Notes under the pieces: generated by a model
Databases searched by the model: none
What the model was told of the DNA's origin: nothing
The model's input: the letters and a program-made list of their open reading frames with translations, nothing else
In this document: positions 23,501 through 35,500 of the stretch, piece after piece
Position numbering within the stretch: the stretch's first letter is position 1
How the letters are laid out: every line of letters starts with the position of its first letter
DNA from: Zantedeschia hybrid cultivar
Taxonomy: Eukaryota > Streptophyta > Magnoliopsida > Alismatales > Araceae
Length of the DNA stretch: 64,000 nt
NCBI GenBank assembly: GCA_030544215.1
Contig: JARZZO010000003.1
Coordinates: 31,748,379 to 31,812,378 of the forward strand
Direction of reading: 5' to 3'
Made by a program: the position numbers and the translations under genes

Positions 23501-26500
23501 TAGAGCATTTGGGACAGGATATATAGTGTCTTAGTTATGAATTAGGTGTGAGGAGAGAACTATCTTGGACATAAGAGTAAAATTTGCTAGTGTGGATCAA
23601 CTATGGCATGAAGTTGTCACTGTGTTTAGGGGCGCAAGGATGAATTGGAATACTCCTATATCGGAAGAAAGCAAAAGTTGCTAGGTTATATATGGAAGGA
23701 GAGCCTGTATCCATAACTTGTAAGGAGCCTTTTTTTTGGGGTGGGGGGGTGGGTGGGTGGGGGGAATGAAACCTTGCAAGCTTATGAGGGTCCAAAACAG
23801 GTAATACCTCACAAGGGTCGTATCGGGCTATAACATTATGATAATAGAGCGGGACTTGTGTAGTACAATATCAATTTGTTTTGGGACAAACTGGTCGGTA
23901 GGTCTATATTAGCTCAGTCATGAGTCAGCTAGGATGAGAGGACTACTCATAAGAAAGGGTTACTCGGATGTAGGGGTAAAACATGCTAGTGTAAAGTTGC
24001 AATGGCATGGAGCTACCACTTTGTTTGTGGGGCCAAGGTAGGGATGAATTGGATAAGTCTTATATCACCAAAATAAGGAAAAAAAAGAAGGGAAAAGTTG
24101 CTGGGCTATATATAGAGGGCCCATATCCACAACTTGTGAGGTGCCTTCTGGAGACGAGAAACACTGTGTGGGCTTGTTGGGGCGCAAAGTGGATAATACA
24201 AGTGTTAGATAGGTCATTATAGGATATGTGGACATAGGGGTGGGAGGTTGTAGGGGCTTTCTTTGTTAGGTCTCCCTATCAGGATATTGTAGATGGAGGA
24301 ATTTGACACCTCTTTACTAAGCATGTTTGATCAGTGAAGAGCTCTATGAAAGTTGAGGTTCTCCTATGGAGAATCTCACATGGCAGACTCACAACTTTTG
24401 ATAGGCTTTCTTGGTTTTTGGATGGCATCTTTCCTCGTTGTTGCTTATGTGGTAAGGGGAATGATTCCTTGGGTCATGTCTGTCAGTTGGGGAATGTATA
24501 AGAGGTCTGGCAGCTCCTTTTTGACAAGCTACAATGTAACTATCAACCTTTTGATTCAATTTGCATGCAACAGTTTGGTCAACAAGTCTGATTTGATATT
24601 ATTCATGGTCACAAGCTTAGGAACCTGTATATCTGATGTTCGTGTCATTACATGCTAGGGTTTCAAAGTTCGTTGAGTCATTTGCACAACATGTTACTGG
24701 TTTGCATGAGGAAATCATTAAACACATCAATGTTAGCAGTGAAGCTATAATCATTTTTGTAGATTCCCATAGGCGATACCAGGAATGACTATGTGATGAC
24801 CAGAGTGAGGTCTGAGTGGTTTCTATTGGAAATCATAAAGAAATTGCATGCCTATAATGCTAATCCATTCAAAATTTCGAAACAGGTCAGATTGAATGTG
24901 TACATTATGGACCTCCAATCAGATTATAGGATTAGTTTTACTTTTAATGTGTTAAATCTGGTAGCATGTAGGGAGCCAACAATGGTGCCTAGTGACCCAT
25001 TTGAGCCCTCTCTTCCCTTTGTGAGTGACCTTACCCCAGAGTGTCCACCGACCATATTTCATGCACAAAGTGAGTAGATTGAGAGCATGTCGGACGAACA
25101 TGTTATTTCTACCAGGGATGGAGTGTATTAATGGTATCTTGTTTGTTGGAGGGACTGAACACTGTTAGAGGATTTGTGGATCACCAAGAAGGAGCTCAAG
25201 TGCCTTGACCCAAACTTGCTTAAGCAGTACCAGAGCATCAACAGACCATCCTTGATGGGGTTGAGTGCTTCTTAGTCAAGGTGGGTTTGTCCCGACCCAA
25301 GTCCAAGTCCAGTTTGACCCGTCATGAGTGTATCGTTGACGGAGTAGAGCCAAGCCGAGTCTGACGTCGCTGTGGCTTAAGGATGACTTTAGGTGCTTAG
25401 TGAGGGCATGAATAGATTGTCATTTTTCTTTATCATATATTTTCCTGTTATTATGTGCTTTTCTTTTGATAGGTTTCATTTGTTGAGTCTTTTGTTTGGT
25501 ATAGTGTTGGGACTTCATCTGAAACATGAGGCTGGCATTGTCCTTTTCCTTTCTTTGTTTCCTTATTCAAGGAAAGAAAAAAAATGCGACTGTTGGGAAA
25601 CCCTAAACGAGGTGTCTTGTTAGGAGAGCCACCACCGGGGTGGGGGGGGGGGTTCAAAGGCCCCATAGTACTGCCGGCATTGTTTTTCCTTCCTCATTTC
25701 TCCTCATTCCTTCTTCCTCCTTGATTTGTATGCTTCCCCCTTCTCCTATCCCAACATTGACTGCCTCCTCCTCTCTTCCCCCCTCTCCTCCCTCTTTTCT
25801 TCTTACCTTTTTTTTTCCTTTCTCTTTCCTCTCATCATTACTTCCACAAGGAGGCCAGGGGCCCTGTTTACCTTGGTAACCTTACACTCAGATGAAGACT
25901 TTGGGTGTTCAGCCTTTACAAAGCCCTTGGTGCCTGCGCCACCCCCCCAAGCACATGCATGCCCACTTGGTGTATATGCCTGAGGTGTTGGCACCTGCTT
26001 GCCTTGTCTCCTCCATGTGTGCACCCCACTGCAGTGCACTCCTCGGTGATCCCACCTCTGTGTAGGTCGCCAGCACTTGTCCCCTCTCTTTCCTAGTCGA
26101 CTTTGCCACCCGCCTCCTTTGACCTACTTCCTTCTTTGCGAAGCCTCAAGAGACCTTGTTGAATGCACCTCACCCAAGTTTGCTTCTTTCCATTCAATGA
26201 AGCTCCATTAGTGCCTGTGCGTGAGGTGGGCAATCTCGCTCTGCTCTCGCAGAGATGTGGCCGCTTTTCGCCACCTCTGCTTCTCCTTGCTTCTGCCCGA
26301 CACGTGTTCATGGTCCACTGTACCCAGGTGTGTCCAGCTGCACCTCAGCTCCCAATCCGGCAAACCTTTGTCACTCCAGCACCCGTTCTCATGGGAACAT
26401 TTTGTATGTGTATTGGATTCTGTCTGCTGATCCTGATCATGGTACAAGGGATCCCAGCCCTGTGCATGCAGCCCAAGGTTCCTGATGGTGCAGGGTTGGT

Positions 26501-29500
26501 TGGATTTCTCTGATGGTTGAGGTTAGCATCCTCTTCTTGGTCCATTTCTTTAATAGCTTCTTTATGTACACTTCTAAGTTGCATATGCACTGACTGAGTT
26601 GAGGGAGATAGTGTTCCATTTACAGTTTAAACTAATTACTGTTGGATGTGTGATTATGTGAGAACCTGATTTTCCCTGTTTGTTTATTGGGCCGGGCCAT
26701 TAAGATGGGAACCACTGATGGGAATCCAAGGCCAGTATACCAATGTCTTTGTGGCTTGGAGATAGTTCAGAGCCCATATGAAGCGTATATTATTTTTAGA
26801 AGAGTCCATATATATTTTATTTGGCCCGTTTGGAGCCCGTTTAGTATGTTTTTATTTTTCTAAATTTTAAATGCGATGTTCTATTTTTTAGGAATTTTTA
26901 GTGCAAATTTTTGTAATAATTATCTAATTAGAGGAATTTGAGTCCATCTCGGAGTTAGGTAGTCAAGTTTGAGTCAGAAAGGTCCCTAAGTACTATATAT
27001 ATATAGATGTGTCCTATCTTTTCTAATTATAGATGAATTATATTACGAATTTTGGGTGAATTTTCTGGTGCTCTCTCTGTGACAGAGAAGACGACCTTGC
27101 GACGGGGTCGAATCTATCCTGCGATGGGGCCGGCTGTGACACACAAGCCACCGGTGTGACGCTTGAGGCTGTTATCTCGTTGTCGGTGTGACGTCAGAGG
27201 CCTTTTCTTCCTCCTTGTCCCTCATCAAATTTGGTATCAGAGCCCAAGTTCGATCCTTACCGCGCCGCTGCTCGCCACTGTGCTGCTGCACACCCCACTG
27301 CGTCCTCTTTTCTCTCTCTTTTTTTTCCTATTTTGTAAACAATATAAAAAAAAGGTCTCCAACCACAAATCCCCTTTCTTCTTTTGTTACTGTTCATATG
27401 AACAGTAGCAGACCTACTATTACCCCTTCCTCTCGTTCTCCTACTCTCTCCACAGCCTAAAAAAAAAAAAAAAAAAAAAAAATCCCGATTACTGTTCACA
27501 TGAACAATAACGTGCTTCCCCTACCACCACCATTCGCTGTCCACATCCTTCTTCTCTCTCTCGATTCTCACCGAAGAACAAAGAAGAAGAAGGTGAAGAA
27601 AAAGAAGAAGAGGAGGAATGAACCAAAGGGGAGGGCTCAGCTCTGCGGTCATGGATGGCAATACCGGCCGATATTGATACGTATCGATATCGACAGTGGC
27701 TGATACTGATATAGGGTATCCTGATACCGGCCCACCCAAATAAAATTAAAAGAAGAAAAAAAATGTTTCCTCCGGTAGCAGCTGTATATTGATCTGTATC
27801 CGTATTAGTACCCACCTATATGGGTACCGAATCAAGATTGCCATCCTTGCTGCTTGTCCCTGTCGGACCCCATGCAGGATGCTGGAAGCCCCATGGGCTG
27901 CTACTGTCACCATCTATTTTTGCTCCTTTCGCTGCTGCTTCCGCCGGTAGCTCCTGCAGGCGCCGCTGCTGTCGTCAACCCCGCCACTAATGCCTATAGC
28001 CACCATCGCTCTTTCCCATTCTCTCTCTCTCTCTGTCTCTCTCTCCCCCCTCCCTCTCTCGGTTAGGGTTAAGAGAGGTGGAGAAGGAACAAGAAAGGGC
28101 CCGTGCCCTTTAGCCTCATATGGTCAACCAAGTTTGACCCGTATGGTATGAACCATATTAGGACCCAATGGTCCCTCTGCAACGCTGGTCCAAGCCAGGT
28201 TCACACCAAGGGTCTTGATCCTGGTCCTAGGTGGTCTGAGCCACCTGGTTCAGCCCTTGTCTGAGCCGGGGCCCAGTTAGCCCCAAGTTGAGGTCTAACT
28301 TGGATCGACCCACTGCATCAGGTGGTGCACTACGTTCCATTGTCGCACCGCTTTCGCTGAGGAGTCATTCGGACTCTGATTCATGCACTGTTTGCGCCGT
28401 TGGATTAGTCTCAATAAGGCCAACCTTGTTCCAATGTGCGGCTATCCCGACTGCACCTCGTTTTGTGTGCCCACCTCCAACGACTGCGTCAGTTGTGCGA
28501 GGGCACCTTTATGCTTCATTTTGCACGCCGATCATGTTGGTGGCATGCTTGTAGTGAGACAAATCTCATCCAGCCTCCTATTCACCAGTAGTACATCATT
28601 TTACATATGCCCCACGGATGTCTGTTTGTGCATCTCGAGACCCGTGTCAGTTGTCTTGATTTATGTGCCATCTTTTGGACGCCTCTGCTTACATGGCACA
28701 TTTCGCAAGATGATGGCTATTGACTACTCGAGTAAGTATTGAGGGTTGTCTGAAGACCTTGCATGGATCAACTTAAAGAGTGATTCGATCAACTTAAAGA
28801 GCGATTGGAACCAGTTCAAGACTGAGATTCATAGCCTACTTTCTAACTTCAGGGAGGCGGTTGACACCCACCCGGTGTTAATTAAGGAACATGAAAATCC
28901 AAGGGAAGATATAGTTTATGAGGCTAATCCAGCATTGATTGAGAAATATGAAAACCAAATGAAAGAGATACATTATGAAGCCGATCCAGCACTCATAGAT
29001 GATTATTATGAAGAGGTTGAGTCCAAAATGTTAGATGTGACTTAATTTATTTTGAGGCTAGTTTCACATTCATGGCTGAGCAGAATGAGCCAAAGAAGGA
29101 AGAGGCAATAACAGAAGTGGTCGATTAGCCGAAGATTGTTCAAGGCAACATTAGTCAGCATGATTTGACCACTTGTGGAGTGATATTGAGGCGTACTTTC
29201 CACCTTGAGTTGGAGCTTTCTTCTATATGGTAATCTCAGTGGCATCAATTGTGCGCCTTTGTTTTGTTGCTCTCATAATCTTCCCATGGATATTGCTGCA
29301 CTTCAAAACTTGAGAACGAGTTTTCTCGAACCGGGGGAGAATGTTGGGAGTCCAAGACCAACATACCAATGTCGTTGTAGCTTCGAGACAGTTCAAAGCC
29401 CATATGAAGTGTAGATTATTTTTAGGAGTCCATTGATATTTTATTTGGCCTATTTAGAGCCCCGTTTAATATGTTTGTTATTTTTCTAAATTTAAGGTGC

Positions 29501-32500
29501 AATTTTTCATTTTTTAAGATTTTTTAGTGCGAATTTTTGCAATAATTATCTAATTAGAAGAATTTGGGTCCGTCTTAGAGTTAGGTAGTGAAGTTTGAGT
29601 CAGAAAGGTCCCTAAACACTATATATATGGATATATCCTATCTTTTCTAATTATGAATGAATTTTATTATGATTTTTGAGTGAATTTTCTGGTGCTCTCT
29701 CTGCGACGAAGAAGACGACCCTGCGATGAGGTTGAATTTGCCTTGTGACGGGGTTGGGTATGATGTCCGAGCCGCCGATGTGACGCCGGAGGCCGTTATC
29801 TCGTCGCCAGTGTGATGCCGGAGGCCTTCTCTTCCTCTTTGCCCCCCACCAACTACACCCTATTATGTGGCAATTTCTCAACTGCATTGGACTGCTATTG
29901 CAGGAATGCCATTTAGCTTGATTGTCTTATAGTCATATTAGTCAGAAGTTGCTGGCTGTGCACAAGCTTATTTGCTGAATTATTATAGATTATTGCTGAT
30001 GATCGGTGCATGTTGTCGTCCTTATGTTTGCATCGTCCCCTCCTACATTATTGATGGTGGAAGGGAAGGCGGCACTGGTGACTGGTGGATGTAAGTAGAG
30101 GCAGATGGTGCAAAAGTGAGAGAAAAGGTGGCTGGACAGACAAAGGGGAGATAGGTTGGTGAAGGAAGGATGGTTGCTAGGAGGAGAAAAATTAGGGGCT
30201 GGTTGTGCACGTGCACATGTGTGTATGTGTGCGTGTGTGGTGTGCGAAGGAGAAAAACAGCTCTGTTATGTGGTAATAGAGATGTATTCTGTTGATAAGT
30301 GGTGTCATGCCCAGTGTGTCCGCGTTGCTCCCTAGAATCCTGTCCAGTGCATCTAATGGCTTAATGTCTTATGAGTGGGAGACATCCACCCAGTGGAAGC
30401 CATTCCAACACCTAATAAAGCTAATCCCTGCCAGAACTGCTTATGCTCATGGACTTAGGATGCCAACGGGATTGCATCATAGGGCTATCTGATTGTGAAT
30501 CTGATAGCCCAGCCATCTGTGCAGGATTAGGATTTACACCCAATGCATCTGCCTTGGGTGCCTGGCATCCCACCCAGGGAGTCCAACAAACCAGCATCTG
30601 CTGGGTGGGAGACATCCTGCCCAGCAAGAGCTGTACACCCAATGCATCTGCCTTGGGTGCCTGGCATCCCACCCAGGGAGTCCAACAAACCAGCATCTGC
30701 TGGGTGGGAGACATCCTGCCCAGCAAGAGCCATCCCAATGCCAAAATAAAATCAATCTCCTTCAAAATGGTTTATCCTCCTGTTGAACCATAAAAATAAA
30801 AAGAGAAAGAACAAAAAAGAAGAACAAAGATCTATAAAACAAAGAAAGAGGGGTATGTGTTACCTGTCTAAGCACAAACAACATCATCAATAAGGAGCAA
30901 CCACATCAGCAATAACCTGCAACAACAACAACAAACCAAAAAAAAAAAAGGAAAGAAGAACAAGAACTGCAGCACACCAGCAGCAAGAGTATACAGGAGC
31001 AACAGATGCAGCAGCAGGGGCAGCCACAAGAGCCAGCAGCAACAGCAGGAGCAAAATCTGTGCCCAGCGGCAGCAGTAGGAGCAAGAGCCAGCCACAGGA
31101 AAAAAAAAGATGGGTTCTGCCTCTGGTTTTTATTAAAAAAAAGAGAGAAAGATAGAGATGGGGGGCATGGTGGACTCTTGACCCTCACCGGGTTGGAAAA
31201 TGCCACCCGGTGAGGGTATGAGGGCATGCGCACCTCTCCCCCCTCTCTCTTGTAACTGTCCTAGGACAGTTAAAAGAAAAAAGAAAAATAAAAAAAATAA
31301 AACGTGAACAGTAGCAGTAAAAAGAAAAAAAGAAGATAGAGATGAAGGGGGGGGGGGGGAAGAGTTCACCCTTGTGTGGGCGCTTGACCCTTGTGAGGGT
31401 CAAGAGCCCTCACCGGGTGGATCCATCCGGTGAGGGTCAAGAGCCCACACAAGGGTGGACTCTTCCCCCCCCCCCGGTGAGGGTGCATACGCACCCTCTC
31501 CTCCTCTTGCCAACTGTCCAAGGACAGTAAATAAAAAAGGAAAACACAGTTAAAAAAAGGGGGGGGCATGGATTGCGGAATCGGCCGATTCGAATCGGAA
31601 TTGGCGGGTTCCGAGCCGATTTGGGGGGGAATTTACTGTTCCCCCCACTGATTTAAAAAAAAAAAAAAACGGGAAGAAATCGGCCCGAACCGGACCAAAT
31701 TGGGGCCGGACCGGCCAGATCGGCCGGTCCGGACCCGATCTGGACCGGTTCGGGCCGGTCCCGATCTCCCCCTTAAGGGGGGATCGGGAACCAGGCGCCA
31801 GCAGCAGAAACGCTGCTGGCGCCCCCCTTCCCCACTCCCCAACCCCTCCCCGGCTCGCCGCCGGCCCCCCCGCCGCCGCCGGCCCTCTCTCTCTTTTCTA
31901 TTTTTTTTTGAGATATCGAGCAAAAGGAGGGGATTTTCATCCCGTCATCGTCGGCCGGCCGTCCGAGAGCCGTCGCCGCCGCCGCTGTGGTCGCCGTCAC
32001 CGCCGCCCTCGACGTCGGATTTTTTGTTCGCATTCCGATCCGAGTTTAGGTATATTTTGAATTAATTTTTTAAAATTCTAAAAAAATTAGAAATGATGTA
32101 TGATTGTGTATATTGTGTAGATCTCTTAATATTTAGGTTGAAAACAATTTTAGCATGTTGATTAGATAAAATTCTCAAAATTAGCCCTAATTAGGGGTTA
32201 AAAATTAGGGCTTTTGTATGATTAGTGTAATTAAGGTTTAATTGAGTGTTCCAACCACTCAATTGAACTTGTTAGGACATAAATGTGCATTTTTTTGCAT
32301 TAATTGCATGTTATTAGCGTTAATTAGTTAAAATTAGTCCTAATTAGGGGTTAAAAATTGGGGCTTTTGTATGATTAGTGTAATTAAAGTTCAATTGAGT
32401 GTGCCAACCACTCAATTGAACTTGTTAGGACATAAATGTGCATTTTTTTGCATTAATTACATGTTATTATCGTTAATTAGTTAAAATTAGCCCTAATTAG

Positions 32501-35500
32501 GAGTTAAAAATTAGGGCTTTTGTATGATTAGTGTAATTAAGGTTCAATTGAGTGTGCCAACTACTCAATTGAACTTGTTAGGACATAAATGTGTATTTTT
32601 TTGCATTAATTACATGTTATTAGCGTTAATTAGTTAAAATTAGTCCTAATTAAGGGTTAAAAATTAGGGCTTTTGTATGATTAGTGTAATTAAGGTTCAA
32701 TTGAGTGTGCCAACCACTCAATTGAACTTGTTAGGACATAAATGTGTATTTTTTTGCATTAATTACATGTTATTAGCGTTAATTAGTTAAAATTAGTCCT
32801 AATTAAGGGTTAAAAATTAGGGCTTTTGTATGATTAGTGTAATTAAGGTTCAATTGAGTGTGCCAACCACTCAATTGAACTTGTTAGGACATAAATGTGC
32901 ATTTTTTTATATTAATTGCCTGTTATTAGCGTTAATTAGTTAAAATTAACCCTAATTAGGGGTTAAAAATTGGGGCTTTTATATGATTAGCGTGATTAAG
33001 GTTCAATTGAGTGTGCCAACCATTCAATTGAACTTGTTAGGACATAAATGTGCATTTTTTTAATTGCCTGTTATTAGCGTTAATTAGTTAAAATCAACCC
33101 TAATTAAGTGTTAAAAATTGGGACTTTTGTATGATTAGTGTGATTAAGGTTCAATTGAGTCTGCCAACCACTCAATTGAACTTGTTAGAACCTGATTGCA
33201 TTTTTGTGTTTTTATATTATGCAGGAATATGGCAGAACAAGATGTGGAGCAACATGGTGCTGATCCTGGTTGGCAGCATTGCACACTAGTGGACAGTGTT
33301 AGGAGGAGGGTCAAATGCAACTGGTGTGGAAAGGAGATGGGTGGTGGCATCTATCGCCTAAAAAATCATCTTGCTGGCATATCAGGAGATGTCAGTAGAT
33401 GTGAGTCAGTCCCGCTGGACTTGAAGAAGGAAATGAGGACTTATATGGTGGGTAAAAAGGCACACAAAGATTTATCATCTCAACAACACATGGATTTGCA
33501 AGATGAGATATCAGGGCACCAGAGACGAAGGGATTACAGTCTAGCTGTTCAGCGCCCGATCAATTTAGATGATGAGGAGGAGGATGAGGAGGATCCAGAT
33601 GACCCTAATGCAGAGTACACCAGAGCTGTTCGTGCCAGTTTGCGGACAAATAGAGAAGATGAGGACCGACGAAGAGGCATAGGATCATCAGGTGGATCAG
33701 TGCCTGCTGCTTCTCAGCTTGGGAGATTCGTTCCTAGGGGTTCTTCTGGTCGCAGGACTGCTAGTTCTATATTGAGTTGTGGACGAACATCAGATGTGGC
33801 ACGCAGTCTTATGGACCAATTTTTGTACAGATCAAGGTCTGCCAGACAGCCTGGAATCAAGCAAGCATTAAAAGGAGTCAAGGCATCTGCAAAAAATGCC
33901 TTGAAAGGAATTGTGAAATGGTTTTTACATGCAGGTGTGCCAGCACATGCAGCATCTAGTCCATATTTTCAGACGATGGTGGATGCAATTGCAGATGCTG
34001 GACCTGGTGTAAAGGCCCCCACACCTCGCTACATTTATGATGTTGGGCTTGAAGAAGAGTATAATGACTTGAATGTATGGGTCGACAACTTCAAAAATGT
34101 GTGGAGGGAGCGTGGTTGTATCATCATGTATGATGGTTGGACAGGGACCACAAGAAGATCCATGATTAATTTCCTTGTGTATTGCAGCGAGGGCACTAGT
34201 TTTTTGAAGTCTGTGGATGCCTCAAATAGAATAAAGAATGTTAATTATTTGTACAGGCTAATGGATGACGTGGTAGAGGAAATTGGTGAAGAAAATGTTG
34301 TGCAGATAGTCACTGACAACGAAGCAAGTTATAAAGCAGCCGGTAATTTGTTGATGCAGAAGAGACACCATTTGTACTGGGTGCTTTGTGCAGCACATTC
34401 TATTGACTTGATGATGGAGGACATAGGTAAAGATCCTTTTGTTGCTGAGGTGGTATAACATGCTCAGATGATCACGAGATTTATTTATAGTCACAACATG
34501 ATCTTACATATGATGAGAGAACATACAAGTGGACGGGATCTTCTTCGTGCTGGCCCTACTAGATTTGCATCCAACTTCATTTGTTTAGAGAGCGTGAGTA
34601 AATACAAGCATCAGTTGGCCTAGTTAGTCCACTCTGACGAGTTTCTGGCACATATAGGGACACTGAGAGCCGATGCTAGAGAAGTTGCATTGGCAGTGCA
34701 ATCGCTAGTTGGGAAGAGAAGTTTTTGGGATAAGGTTTCTCGCTATCTGAAAGTGGTTGAGCCTCTGGTACGTGTTCTGAGGTTAGTTGATGGAGATGAC
34801 AAAAATGACATGGGATATTTGTATGAGGCCATGGATAGAGCAAAGGAGCAATTGAGCGAAAGCCTTCCTACCTCTCATGACAAATGGTGGAGGATCATCG
34901 ATAATAGATGGGAGTCGACTCTTCATCATGATCTTCATGCTGCTGGTTAATTCTTCATCTATTTAAGTTGATTTTATGTTATTAATTTTTTTTCACATTT
35001 AATTTTATAACTAATTAATATTCAATTTATATGCAGGATATTTTTTCAACCCAATGTATCAGTATAGTGAGAGCGTGCATAATGACGGAGAGGTCCTTCG
35101 AGGCACAACTAACGTGATTACTAGAATATCAAGGAATACGAATGAAAGGATAGATGCCTTAGCAGAGATAACGTACAAAGTAGGAGTTTATGAAAATGCA
35201 TGCGTCTATCATTAACTTATGTTATTTATATTTATTTTGTAGATGGAGAGATTTAAATTGAAGATTGGCATTTATGGAGATGACGACGTCAGGGCTGCAG
35301 TAACGAGGACAACTCCAGGTGAATTACATAATAAATAGTCAAATATTAAATTTAATGATGCTACCAGTCTACAATGTAGACTCTACATATGATTATTGAT
35401 ATCATCGTCTTCTTTTTTTTTTTGAACAGCTGAATGGTGGATGCAAATTAATTACAGACAAGTTGCCATAAATCTTTTGGCGTATGTTGCAGTGCGAGTA

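Larger units (their letters stand above)
20945..24540 (+). pseudogene. Degenerate L1-type LINE ORF2 (RT to zinc-knuckle region)
   Basis: Several blocks of a plant L1 polyprotein survive in order. NYKPINLLNEFYTIITKMLA and SRLKRM (about 21047-21123) are RT core. SSRFAILINGEPSPYFHSGRG and LFVLGRMMERV (about 21597-21730) follow. FESRLASWKDRLLSYGRRVVL (about 22756-22820) and NGGLGIKNVNVFNLAILTKW (about 22970-23035) are the post-RT region. SHGRLTTFDRLSWFLDG with PRCCLCGKGNDSLGHVCQL (about 24374-24480) is the zf-RVT region. Stops and frameshifts are frequent, and the YxDD box is not recognisable. A MITE (21231-21553) and another insertion (about 21741-22435) interrupt it. It is a dead copy in the sense orientation of intron 1. 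Confidence 0.85.
26716..29851 (+). mobile_element. Non-autonomous LTR retrotransposon (3.1 kb)
   Basis: The LTRs 26716-27227 and 29342-29851 are closely similar. A methionine-tRNA-type primer-binding site TGGTATCAGAGCC lies 4 nt after the 5' LTR (27232-27244), and a polypurine tract ACCGGGGGAGAA (29330-29341) directly precedes the 3' LTR. The flanks are ACCAC (26711-26715) and ACTAC (29852-29856), a target duplication with one mismatch. The 2.1-kb interior has no RT, integrase or protease; only one short repetitive frame at 28746-29045 stands out. It would need proteins from another element to move. Confidence 0.9.

Noticed and set aside
25640..26620. Dense overlapping open frames on both strands
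   Set aside because: The sequence is CT-rich with few stop codons by composition. No domain, codon preference or splice structure is visible.
31700..32065. GC-rich open frame upstream of the transposase
   Set aside because: It lies in the hAT subterminal palindromes and predicted non-coding leader. It has low complexity and no homology.
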